Assembly (NCBI GenBank): GCA_946188345.1 | Contig: CAMHUI010000007.1 | Coordinates: 1 to 64,000, forward strand | Origin: an uncultured Prevotellaceae bacterium | Lineage (GTDB): Bacteria; Bacteroidota; Bacteroidia; Bacteroidales; Bacteroidaceae | DNA length: 64,000 bases | Direction of reading: 5' to 3' | In this document: in pieces, positions 24,052-32,472 of the stretch | Layout of the letters: each line of letters begins with the position of its first letter | Position numbering within the stretch: position 1 is the first letter of the stretch | Program-made: the position numbers and the translations under genes | Notes under the pieces: model-generated | The model's database searches: none | The model's input: the letters and a program-made list of their open reading frames with translations, nothing else | What the model was told of the DNA's origin: nothing

Positions 24052-26751
24052 ATGAAAAAGTTTATCCTCATGACGGTTTTGACCGTTGTCAATGTCACCA
24101 TTGCGCTCGCTGTCGGCGGCGTGAGTAAGGTTCCTTTTGCCGACCCGTATATCCTGCTAGACGGCGACACCTACTATGCCTACGGCACTCATTCGGGCGA
24201 CGGCATCGAGTGTTATTCATCGCCCAATCTGCGGGAGTGGACCTATGAAGGACTGGCCCTGCAGAAGGGGAATACCACGGAGACTCGCTGGTTCTGGGCT
24301 CCCGAGGTGTATAACTTCGGAGGAACCTACTATATGTATTTCTCAGCCAACGAGCATCTCTATGCCGCCACGGCAACATCGCCGAAGGGACCCTTCAAGC
24401 AGGTGGGCAGCTATCAGATGGAGCCGCTGCTCGGCTCGGAGAAGTGCATCGACTCGTCGGTCTTCACCGATGATGACGGAAAACAGTATATGTACTTTGT
24501 GCGCTTCACCGACGGCAACTGCATCTGGAGCGTACAGCTGAGTGATGACCACATCACACCTGTGGAGGGAACACTGAAGCACTGCTTCTCCGTGTCGCAG
24601 TCGTGGGAGAATGTCCTGGGCCGTGTCAACGAAGGACCGAACATGATTAAGCACGACGGAACCTACTACCTGACCTATTCAGGCAACGACTATCAGAGCC
24701 CGGACTACGGCGTGGGCTATGCCACAGCGAAGAGCCCGCAAGGATCGTGGTCGAAGTATACGCGCAACCCCATCCTTCAGAAGGCCTTCGGCATGCAGGG
24801 TACAGGCCACCACTCGCTCTTTACCGACAAAGAGGGTCAATTGCGCATGGTCTTCCATGCCCATAACTCTTCAACAGAGATACATCCCCGACTGATGTAT
24901 ATTGCCAGCATGAAGTGGGTGAACTCCTCGTTGGTTGTTGATAAGGACGTACCCATCATCCGTCCCTCGCTGCCTGGCTATCCCTATATGCCCGATGATG
25001 TGCTTACCAAGTGGGGCTATCAGCGTGGCTATGCCACCGTGGCCGACCTAAATGGTGACGGATGGCTCGATATTGTGGCTGGAGGATCAGGAAACACCAT
25101 GCGCAATGAAGAGGCATCGAACGCTTTCACGAAGAAACGTCAGATGGATATCCAGCTATTCCTGCCGAAGTTGAAGAACTGGACCACGCTGGTCAGTAGC
25201 GAGAGTGTTATCCGTGTGGCAGATATGCCGAGCATCGTGCCCTGTGACATCAACCGCGACGGAGTAACAGATATCGTTGCCTTTGAGGCTGTGGGCACAA
25301 AGACCACTGACGAAGCTTATACCGGCAACTACGGCACCGAAGGCATCTTCCTGGGCAAGGGCGACGGCAAGTTCACCATGGCCGAGGTTGAATTCAAAGG
25401 CATCGACTATGAATTCGACATCAAAGCCCCGGCCAAGGGCGATGTGCTCGACATCGACAACGATGGCTTGATGGATGTCGTCTGCGCAGGCTATCAGGGA
25501 GAGCAGTCATACAACGTCGTGCTCCATAACCTTGGCTACGAGGACGGAAAGTTCACCTTCGAGGTAATGCCCTATGAGACGGAACTGAACTTCTCAAACA
25601 TCATCCTTGAGGCCTACGACATGAATAACGATGGTCTGACCGACTTCCTCATCTCGGCCTACGTCGACAACGTGAGCAACATGACACGCTTTACGGATAT
25701 CTATCTGAACTCGCCAGAGCAGCCGGGTACCTTCAGCCGTCTCGGCCTCGGCGATGCTGAGAGCGGAGTGTTGCGCAAGGCCTATGGAGCCCTGCAGGTG
25801 GCCGATATGAACAACGACGGTCATCTCGACTTCATCCTTGCCGGAGCTGGCGATGCCAACACAGGTGAGTCGGGGTTCCGCCAGCGTCTCTTCCTGAACA
25901 ATGGGGAGGCCAGACCTACCTTCACCCTGAAGGAGAGTGACTTTACCGAAGATGGACTCAAGACCACCACGGCCGTTGACAATGCCTTTGGTGTCATCGA
26001 CTGGATGGGCGACGGCAACTTCCACGTGTTTGCCTCAGGCATCAATTCCCGCGAGACAACGACCAGTTCGGTCTTGTATGTCAACGACGGAACGGGCAAT
26101 CTCGTTAAACAAGGTGTTTATTCGGGCAGCTACAATCATTCGATTATCTTCCCCGACTATAACGGTGATGGCGTGAAAGATATGATGATTGTCGGACAGA
26201 CCACCGACGACCACTATCTCATTGAGTCGCAGCGAGGCAAGACAGTCATCTACTATCAGAACCAGCAGGCAGCCCCCCAGCGGCCCGAGCCACCTACAAA
26301 CCTGAAGGCTGAGGTCAAGGGCGATGCCGTCGTACTCTCATGGGAGGCTCCGGCATCGGCCAAGGGAAACGTTACCTTCGACTTCTTCGTGAGCGATGCT
26401 GAAGGCAATCTGGTCTTTGCTCCCAATACCATTGTCGGCGGTACCAACGACGGCAAGCGCAAGGTGAACCATCTCGGTGCAGCCGGACAGAACCACACCA
26501 TCACCATCCATCCTTCTAAATCGGGTACGTTCACGTGGGGAGTCCAGACAGTGAATGCCGCCTACGACGGCTCTGTCTTTGCCGAGGGAACGCCCTTTGC
26601 CTTCACACTGACCGGCATCAACGAAGTCCAGGCCGCAGGCCGCTCTGCACAGGCAACCTTCAACACCCTTGGGCAGCAGGTCAACGACGGCCAGAAAGGA
26701 CTCGTCATTGTTCGTAAGAGTGATGGAAAGAGCCAGAAGATTATCCGCTAA
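24052..26751 (+). CDS. Secreted GH43-type glycosidase with FG-GAP repeats and sorting tail
   Basis: An 899-residue exported enzyme. After the signal peptide comes a five-bladed GH43-like propeller. The candidate catalytic residues are Asp31 (PFADPYILLDG), Asp134 (KCIDSSVFTDDDG) and Glu194 (RVNEGPNMIKHDG), the family's base, pKa modulator and acid. A second region contains at least six FG-GAP/VCBS-type calcium loops (ADLNGDGWLDIVAGG, YDMNNDGLTDFLISAY, ADMNNDGHLDFILAGAG). A fibronectin III-like domain follows (PPTNLKAEVKGDAVVLSWEA). The tail TFNTLGQQVNDGQKGLVIV resembles a type A T9SS sorting domain. Likely substrates are arabinose- or xylose-containing glycans; specificity cannot be read from the sequence. 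It is cotranscribed with the GH3 gene. Confidence 0.88.
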   Translation: MKKFILMTVLTVVNVTIALAVGGVSKVPFADPYILLDGDTYYAYGTHSGDGIECYSSPNLREWTYEGLALQKGNTTETRWFWAPEVYNFGGTYYMYFSANEHLYAATATSPKGPFKQVGSYQMEPLLGSEKCIDSSVFTDDDGKQYMYFVRFTDGNCIWSVQLSDDHITPVEGTLKHCFSVSQSWENVLGRVNEGPNMIKHDGTYYLTYSGNDYQSPDYGVGYATAKSPQGSWSKYTRNPILQKAFGMQGTGHHSLFTDKEGQLRMVFHAHNSSTEIHPRLMYIASMKWVNSSLVVDKDVPIIRPSLPGYPYMPDDVLTKWGYQRGYATVADLNGDGWLDIVAGGSGNTMRNEEASNAFTKKRQMDIQLFLPKLKNWTTLVSSESVIRVADMPSIVPCDINRDGVTDIVAFEAVGTKTTDEAYTGNYGTEGIFLGKGDGKFTMAEVEFKGIDYEFDIKAPAKGDVLDIDNDGLMDVVCAGYQGEQSYNVVLHNLGYEDGKFTFEVMPYETELNFSNIILEAYDMNNDGLTDFLISAYVDNVSNMTRFTDIYLNSPEQPGTFSRLGLGDAESGVLRKAYGALQVADMNNDGHLDFILAGAGDANTGESGFRQRLFLNNGEARPTFTLKESDFTEDGLKTTTAVDNAFGVIDWMGDGNFHVFASGINSRETTTSSVLYVNDGTGNLVKQGVYSGSYNHSIIFPDYNGDGVKDMMIVGQTTDDHYLIESQRGKTVIYYQNQQAAPQRPEPPTNLKAEVKGDAVVLSWEAPASAKGNVTFDFFVSDAEGNLVFAPNTIVGGTNDGKRKVNHLGAAGQNHTITIHPSKSGTFTWGVQTVNAAYDGSVFAEGTPFAFTLTGINEVQAAGRSAQATFNTLGQQVNDGQKGLVIVRKSDGKSQKIIR

Positions 26752-26766
26752 GCAATCCTGAAAATT

Positions 26767-29043
26767 ATGAGAAAAAGATTCATATTGGCTGCCTTGGCTA
26801 TTGGGGCAGTCGTTGTTGCTCATGCCCAGCAGGACATGAAGACCTTCGTCGACGACCTGATGTCGCGCATGACGTTAGAAGAGAAGATTGGCCAGTTGAA
26901 CCTGCAGGTGGGTGGTGATATTACCACCGGCCGGCCACAGGACACAGAGATTGGCAATCTTGTTGCTGAAGGCAAGGTGGGCGGCGTCTTTAATTTGAAG
27001 GGCGTTGAGAAGATACGAGCCCTTCAGGAGGTGGCCGTGAAGCAGAGCCGACTGGGCATCCCCCTCATCGTGGGCATGGATGTCATCCATGGCTTCGAGA
27101 CCATCTTTCCTATACCCTTAGCTATGTCGTGCTCGTGGGACGTGGAGGCTGTAGAGGAGGCCGCTCGCATCGCAGCCAAGGAAGCAACGGCCGATGGCAT
27201 CAACTGGACCTTCTCGCCCATGGTCGACATCGCCCTCGATGCCCGTTGGGGCCGCATTGCCGAGGGCAACGGCGAAGACCCGTTCCTTGGAAGCCAGATG
27301 GCCGCAGCCTATGTTAGAGGATATCAAGGAGACGGCGCCCCCCAATCATCCATCGCCCAGGAACACCTTATGGCCTGTGTCAAGCACTATGCCCTCTATG
27401 GAGCTGCGGAGGCCGGACGCGACTATAACACCGTGGACATGAGCCATTGGCGCATGTACAACCAGTATTTCCCGCCCTATAAGGCAGCCGTTGAAGCCGG
27501 TGCAGGTTCCGTCATGTCGTCGTTCAATATCGTTGACGGCCAACATGCCACGGCCAATCGCTGGCTGCTCACTGATGTGCTGCGCAACCAATGGAAGTTC
27601 AACGGCTTCGTCGTCACTGACTATGGCTCGATAGGCGAGATGCAGGTGCACGGCTTCGGCGACCTGGCCCACAACTCCGCCCTGGCCCTGCATGCCGGTA
27701 CTGACATGGACATGTGTTCGCAGGGATTCCTGAAGACGTTGAAGGATTCGTATGAGAAGGGGCAGGTGACTATCGAAGACATCAACCAGGCTTGTCGTCG
27801 CATCCTCGAGGCGAAATACAAGCTCGGTCTCTTTGAAGACCCTTATCGCTATCTCGACCCCAAGCGTCGTGCACGCGATATATATAATAAGGAGAACCGG
27901 CAGCAGGCACGCGACCTGGCTGCCGAGACCTTCGTGCTGTTAGAGAACAAGGGTGCCGTTCTGCCATTGAAGAAAGAAGGCAAGATAGCCATCATTGGTC
28001 CGTTGGCCAATACCCGGTCCAATATGGCCGGAACGTGGAGTGTGGCCTATACCCCCGACCGCTACACGACGCTAAAGGAAGCCATGGAGCGGGCAGTGGG
28101 CAAACGGGCCCAGGTGCTCTATGCCCAAGGCTCTAACATCCTTCGCGATGAGGCTTTGCAGCGTGAAGCGGAGTTTGGCAAGAATATCGACCGTGTTGAC
28201 GATGCCATGGCCCATGACGAAGCTATGCAGGTTGCCCGCGAGGCCGATGTCATTGTCTGTGCCATGGGCGAATGTGCCGAATTCTCGGGTGAGGCTTCCA
28301 GCAGGGCATTGCTTGAGATGCCCGATGTGCAGCGTGAGCTGTTGGCAGACCTCGTTACCTTAGGCAAGCCTGTTGTCTTGTTGCATTTCTCCGGCCGTCC
28401 CACCATCCTGACCTGGGAGAAAGAGCATGTCGATGCCATCCTGAATGTCTGGTTTGGCGGCTCTGAGGCAGGCGATGCCATCTGCGACGTGTTGTTTGGC
28501 GACAAGGTGCCGAGTGGCAAGCTCACGACCAGCTTCCCGCAGGCAGTCGGACAGCTGCCGCTGTATTATAATCACTTGAATACGGGGCGCCCAGTGGCAG
28601 AAGATGCCGACCGTTATTCAAAGTATGCCAGCAACTACTTCGAGGTGCGCAACGACCCGCTCTATCCCTTTGGCTACGGCCTGTCGTATACAACCTTCGA
28701 GTATAGTCCCATCATGCTCAGTGCCGACTGCATGAAGGCCGACGGACAGCTGACAGCCAAGGTGACGGTGACAAATACCGGCAGCTATGATGCCGATGAG
28801 GTTGTGCAGCTGTATGTCCACGACGTCTTTGCATCGAATGCCCGACCCGTGAAGGAGCTGAAGGGCTTCCAGCGCATCCATCTGAAGAAGGGAGAGAATC
28901 GCGAGGTCAGCTTCACCATTACGCCCGACCTCCTGCGCTACTATAACGTCCAACTGGAGTGGGTGCTCGAGCCTGGTGACTTCGAAGTCTTCATCGGTCC
29001 CGACAGCAAGCACGTGCAAAAAGCAGCGTTCAGGGTAGAGTAA
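26767..29043 (+). CDS. bglX: Beta-glucosidase-type glycoside hydrolase, family 3
   Basis: A 758-residue periplasmic exo-glycosidase of the BglX type. Signal peptide: MRKRFILAALAIGAVVVAHAQ. The GH3 N-domain contains FSPMVDIALDARWGRIAEG, the signature YGAAEAGRDYNTVDMS and the nucleophile Asp285 in FVVTDYGSIGEM. The second alpha/beta domain (AIIGPLANTRSNMAG; VCAMGECAEFSGEASSR) and a C-terminal fibronectin III-like domain (RPVKELKGFQRIHLKKGE) follow in the usual order. It has no sorting tail, unlike the GH43 partner 15 bases upstream, which suggests the GH3 works in the periplasm on oligosaccharides produced outside. Confidence 0.95.
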   Translation: MRKRFILAALAIGAVVVAHAQQDMKTFVDDLMSRMTLEEKIGQLNLQVGGDITTGRPQDTEIGNLVAEGKVGGVFNLKGVEKIRALQEVAVKQSRLGIPLIVGMDVIHGFETIFPIPLAMSCSWDVEAVEEAARIAAKEATADGINWTFSPMVDIALDARWGRIAEGNGEDPFLGSQMAAAYVRGYQGDGAPQSSIAQEHLMACVKHYALYGAAEAGRDYNTVDMSHWRMYNQYFPPYKAAVEAGAGSVMSSFNIVDGQHATANRWLLTDVLRNQWKFNGFVVTDYGSIGEMQVHGFGDLAHNSALALHAGTDMDMCSQGFLKTLKDSYEKGQVTIEDINQACRRILEAKYKLGLFEDPYRYLDPKRRARDIYNKENRQQARDLAAETFVLLENKGAVLPLKKEGKIAIIGPLANTRSNMAGTWSVAYTPDRYTTLKEAMERAVGKRAQVLYAQGSNILRDEALQREAEFGKNIDRVDDAMAHDEAMQVAREADVIVCAMGECAEFSGEASSRALLEMPDVQRELLADLVTLGKPVVLLHFSGRPTILTWEKEHVDAILNVWFGGSEAGDAICDVLFGDKVPSGKLTTSFPQAVGQLPLYYNHLNTGRPVAEDADRYSKYASNYFEVRNDPLYPFGYGLSYTTFEYSPIMLSADCMKADGQLTAKVTVTNTGSYDADEVVQLYVHDVFASNARPVKELKGFQRIHLKKGENREVSFTITPDLLRYYNVQLEWVLEPGDFEVFIGPDSKHVQKAAFRVE

Positions 29044-29094
29044 AAGAAAGGAATTGATTGCAAGGTGACAGATCTGTAGGAAGGCGAATAAAGA

Positions 29095-29126
29095 GAAAGC
29101 CCCGCGTCAGTAGATGCGGGGCTTTC
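29095..29126. terminator. Bidirectional terminator between bglX and waaA
   Basis: GAAAGCCCCGC and GCGGGGCTTTC form a perfect 11-bp stem with a 10-base loop, followed by TTTTTG on the plus strand. It lies between two convergent genes and can serve both. Confidence 0.88.
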
Positions 29127-29132
29127 TTTTTG

Positions 29133-30356
29133 TTACCCTATGGTGGCGGCGAGGACTTTCTGTGTTGCTCCGGCGTGGCTGGCAACATAGTCGCCGGCCT
29201 GCTGGCTGCAGCGACGGAGGTAGTCTGGGTCGGCAGAGAAGCGGTCCATGAGGGTGGCGAAGGACTGGGCATCGGTGATTTCGAAGCCGCCCTCGCAGGC
29301 TTTCAGCTCTTGTGCCTCCTGGAACTTCTGGTTGTTGGGTCCGAAGATGACGGGCTTGCCCCATACGGCAGCCTCCACGGTGTTATGGATGCTCACGCCG
29401 AAGCCGCCGCCGACATAGCAGACGTCGGCATACTGGTAGATGCTGGACAGCAGGCCGTAGCAGTCGATTAATAAAGCCCCGCCCCCAAGGTGTTTTTCCT
29501 CAGCGAGTTGGCTATAGCGGATGACATGGAAGGCGGAGAGTTTCTGCTCCAGCTGCTGCATACGTTCTTCGCTGACAACATGAGGTGCAATGATGAGCGT
29601 CCACTCGGGATGCTGCTGGAAGTAGGGGATATAGATGTCTTCGTCGGGTTCCCACGAGGAGCCTACGACGAATACTTTCCGGTCTTTCGAGACGAATCTG
29701 CTGACGATGTCGAGGTTTTTGGCCTGCTCCTTGATTTGCAGTACGCGGTCGAAGCGGGTGTCGCCTACGACGTCGACGTTGGTGATGCCGATGGTGGCGA
29801 GCAGCTGCCGGCTCTGCTCGTTCTGCACGAAGAAGCGGGTGAAGCACTTCAGCACGCGGCTGTAGTTGCGGCCGTACCAGCGGAAGAACACCTGTCCTGG
29901 CCGGAAGATGCTCGAGACGGAGTATACGGGCACGCCGCGATGCTTCAGGATGTGCAGGTAGTTATACCAGAACTCATACTTGATGAAGAAAGCCATGACG
30001 GGTCTCACGGTGCGCAGGAAGCGGCGGGCGTTGCGGATGGTGTCGAGTGGCAGGTAGGTGATGAGGTCGGCTCCCGGGTAGTTCTTCCTGACTTCGTAGC
30101 CCGAAGGCGAGAAGAAGGTCAGCAGTATCTTATACTCCGGGTGTTCTTGGCGCAGCTGTTCCATCAGTGGTCGGCCTTGCTCGAACTCGCCGAGCGAAGC
30201 GGCATGGAACCAGACATACTGCGCCTGCGGGTCCATTTTCTCCTTGAGAATCTTGATGGCCTCGCGTTCACCTCGCCACATGGTGCGCACCTTCTTGTTG
30301 AAGCAGCTGTAGATGGCAACGCCGATGAGGTATAGGTATATGGCTATCTGATACAT
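29133..30356 (-). CDS. waaA: 3-deoxy-D-manno-octulosonic acid (Kdo) transferase
   Basis: A GT30 enzyme of 407 residues that attaches Kdo to lipid A precursors at the inner membrane. It has an N-terminal membrane anchor (MYQIAIYLYLIGVAIYSCF), the catalytic glutamate segment HAASLGEFEQGRPL, and the donor-binding region YVGGGFGVSIHNTVEAAVWG plus KPVIFGPN. I choose the start at 30356, seven bases after the gltX stop, because the ORF-track start at 30377 lies inside gltX. It is cotranscribed with gltX and ends just before a bidirectional terminator. Confidence 0.93.
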   Translation of the reverse strand: MYQIAIYLYLIGVAIYSCFNKKVRTMWRGEREAIKILKEKMDPQAQYVWFHAASLGEFEQGRPLMEQLRQEHPEYKILLTFFSPSGYEVRKNYPGADLITYLPLDTIRNARRFLRTVRPVMAFFIKYEFWYNYLHILKHRGVPVYSVSSIFRPGQVFFRWYGRNYSRVLKCFTRFFVQNEQSRQLLATIGITNVDVVGDTRFDRVLQIKEQAKNLDIVSRFVSKDRKVFVVGSSWEPDEDIYIPYFQQHPEWTLIIAPHVVSEERMQQLEQKLSAFHVIRYSQLAEEKHLGGGALLIDCYGLLSSIYQYADVCYVGGGFGVSIHNTVEAAVWGKPVIFGPNNQKFQEAQELKACEGGFEITDAQSFATLMDRFSADPDYLRRCSQQAGDYVASHAGATQKVLAATIG

Positions 30357-30363
30357 GATTGAA

Positions 30364-31878
30364 CTATAGCGTTTCAATGGCTCTGCGCATGCGCTTCAGG
30401 GTTTCTTCCTTGCCGAGGAAAGCCGAGATGTCGAACATGCCGGGACCTTTGCCTTCGCCGACGAGGGTCAGTCGCCAAGCGTTCATCACGTCACCCAGCT
30501 TGTATTCCTTCTGCTCAATCCACTGGTGGACGGTCTGCTCCTGCGACTCCACGGAGAAGTCGTCGAGGCCTTCGAGCACCTGCATGAGCTCGGTCATCTG
30601 CTGCGCTGAGTATTCTTTCCAGCGTTTCTTCACGGTCTTTTCGTCGTAGCTCGTGGGAGCGATGAAGAAGAACGAGCACAGGGGCCACAGCTCCTTGACG
30701 AACGAGACGCGGTCTTTCATCATCGAGACGACCTTCGTGACGCGCTCCAGCGACTCTTCCACACCGTTGTTGGCCACGATGGGGGCGAAGAGGCCTGCTA
30801 TCTCCTCGTTAGATTTCTTCAGGATATATTCGTGGTTGAACCAGATGCCTTTCAGGTAGTCGTATTTGGCTCCTGCCTTCGAGCAGCGCGAGATGTCGAA
30901 CGCCTCGACGAGTTCGTCGAGGGTGAACAGTTCCTGCTCTGTGCCGGGGTTCCACCCCAGCAGGGCCAGGAAGTTCACTACAGCCTCGGGGAAGTAGCCG
31001 CTCTCGCGGTAGCCGCTGCTGACTTCGCCCGTCTTCGGGTCGTGCCACTCCAGTGGGAACACGGGGAATCCCAGCCGGTCGCCGTCGCGCTTCGACAGTT
31101 TTCCCTTGCCTTCCGGCTTGAGGAGCAGGGGCAGGTGGGCAAACTGCGGCATGGTGTCCTGCCATCCGAAGGCCTCGTAGAGCAGCACGTGGAGCGGTGC
31201 CGACGGCAGCCATTCCTCTCCCCGGATGACATGGGTAATCTCCATCAGGTGGTCATCGACGATGTTGGCCAGATGGTAGGTGGGCAGTTCGTCGGCACTC
31301 TTATAGAGCACCTTGTCGTCTAGGATGTCGCTCTTGACGACCACCTCTCCGCGTATCATGTCGTGCACATGCACCTCGCGCCCGGGTTCAATCTTGATAC
31401 GCACGACATATTGGCGTCCGTCGGCGATGAGCTCGTCGACCTCTTCCTTCGGCATTGTCAGCGAGTTGCGCATCAGCAGGCGTGTGCGGCTATCATATTG
31501 GAAGTTCTGTATCTCCTGACGCTTCTGCTCCAGCTCTTCAGGCGTGTCGAAGGCGATGTAGGCCTTTCCGTCGGCCAGCAGCTGGTCTACGTACTTCTTA
31601 TAGATGGGCCGGCGCTCGCTCTGGCGGTAGGGGCCTTTGTCGCCACCGAAGGAGACGCCTTCGTCGAACTTGATGCCGAGCCAGCGGAACGACTCGATGA
31701 TATACTCTTCAGCGCCGGGCACGAAGCGTGTCGAGTCGGTGTCCTCGATGCGGAACACAAGGTCGCCGCCGTGCTGACGGGCAAACAGATAGTTATACAA
31801 AGCTGTGCGCACGCCGCCGATGTGCAGCGCGCCTGTGGGACTTGGTGCAAAGCGCACCCTTACTCTTCTTTCTGACAT
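30364..31878 (-). CDS. gltX: Glutamate-tRNA ligase
   Basis: Cytoplasmic class I aminoacyl-tRNA synthetase that charges tRNA-Glu, 504 residues. The HIGH motif is in [18 protein letters not shown] and the KMSKS-type loop is [20 protein letters not shown] and the anticodon-binding C-terminal helical domain are also present. It opens [10 protein letters not shown]. It is the first gene of a gltX-waaA unit with its own -7 box 29 bases upstream of the start. About 280 bases upstream lie two adjacent 22-nt-period repeat arrays. Confidence 0.97.
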   Translation of the reverse strand: MSERRVRVRFAPSPTGALHIGGVRTALYNYLFARQHGGDLVFRIEDTDSTRFVPGAEEYIIESFRWLGIKFDEGVSFGGDKGPYRQSERRPIYKKYVDQLLADGKAYIAFDTPEELEQKRQEIQNFQYDSRTRLLMRNSLTMPKEEVDELIADGRQYVVRIKIEPGREVHVHDMIRGEVVVKSDILDDKVLYKSADELPTYHLANIVDDHLMEITHVIRGEEWLPSAPLHVLLYEAFGWQDTMPQFAHLPLLLKPEGKGKLSKRDGDRLGFPVFPLEWHDPKTGEVSSGYRESGYFPEAVVNFLALLGWNPGTEQELFTLDELVEAFDISRCSKAGAKYDYLKGIWFNHEYILKKSNEEIAGLFAPIVANNGVEESLERVTKVVSMMKDRVSFVKELWPLCSFFFIAPTSYDEKTVKKRWKEYSAQQMTELMQVLEGLDDFSVESQEQTVHQWIEQKEYKLGDVMNAWRLTLVGEGKGPGMFDISAFLGKEETLKRMRRAIETL

Positions 31879-31906
31879 GAGTTTTTCTTTTTTTCTTTTA
31901 CGGCTG

Positions 31907-31914
31907 CAAAATTA
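31907..31914 (-). promoter_or_regulatory. -7 box for gltX-waaA
   Basis: TAATTTTG on the minus strand matches TAnnTTTG, 29 bases upstream of the gltX start. Confidence 0.7.
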
Positions 31915-32159
31915 CACATTTTTCTTCAAAAACCTGCTAACAGACAGAGGTTTTTGCCATAGAAAGAGAAGAAATTGACACTGGCCGCCCATGTAGTCCT
32001 TTTGGAATGTCTCCTGCTATCCGTCAGTCGGCCTGACAGATGGCGGGGAAACAGGGTGGTCGAAGCCTTCTCTCTGGGCACCCCAGCGACGGCAGTTTCC
32101 GAGGTCTTTAGGTGTGATTGTATACGATTGTGTTTCAGATAGATAGCATAAGTGAAAGT

Positions 32160-32247
32160 AAAATCGGCGATTTTGCCGACCAAAATCGCCGAAATTGGTG
32201 ACCAAAATCGGCGATTTTACTGACCAAAATCGGCGATTTTACTTTAC
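32160..32247 (+). repeat. 22-nt-period tandem repeat array C1
   Basis: Four consecutive 22-mers, at 32160, 32182, 32204 and 32226. Three carry the perfect palindrome AAAATCG-G-CGATTTT; the second is AAAATCGCCGAAATT. Units are joined by GCCGACC, GGTGACC and ACTGACC. Confidence 0.92.
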
Positions 32248-32266
32248 GATGTCTTGCCAAAGTGGT

Positions 32267-32376
32267 GCCGAGGGGTAAGAACTCGCTTGCCATTGGGTAT
32301 GAAATTGCTTGCCGAGGGGTAAGAAATTGCCAGGTAATGGGTATGGGATTGTCAGACGAGGGGTATGAATTGGCAA
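32267..32376 (+). repeat. 22-nt-period tandem repeat array C2
   Basis: Five diverged 22-mers starting at 32267, 32289, 32311, 32333 and 32355: GCCGAGGGGTAAGAACTCGC+TT, GCCATTGGGTATGAAATTGC+TT, GCCGAGGGGTAAGAAATTGC+CA, GGTAATGGGTATGGGATTGT+CA, GACGAGGGGTATGAATTGGC+AA. The sequence differs from array C1 but the period is the same. Confidence 0.88.
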
Positions 32377-32394
32377 GGGTAAGGTGTGCAAAAT

Positions 32395-32451
32395 GCCGAA
32401 GGCCTGACGTTGTCCGGGGCTGTTTCCCCTTGTCTTCGTCAGGCCTTCGGC
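32395..32451 (-). terminator. Strong hairpin after the pgpH-like gene
   Basis: GCCGAAGGCCTGACG and CGTCAGGCCTTCGGC pair perfectly over 15 bp around a 27-base loop, 21 bases past the pgpH stop. On the minus strand it is followed by ATTTTGCA, a weak T-run. Confidence 0.75.
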
Positions 32452-32472
32452 GCTATGTGGGTGGTTGGAAAG

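Larger units (their letters stand above)
31915..32472. other. Gene-free stretch between gltX and pgpH
   Basis: No credible gene. Bases 31915-32159 hold no structure I can interpret. Bases 32160-32376 are two 22-nt-period arrays, and 32395-32451 is a strong hairpin after pgpH. Confidence 0.6.
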
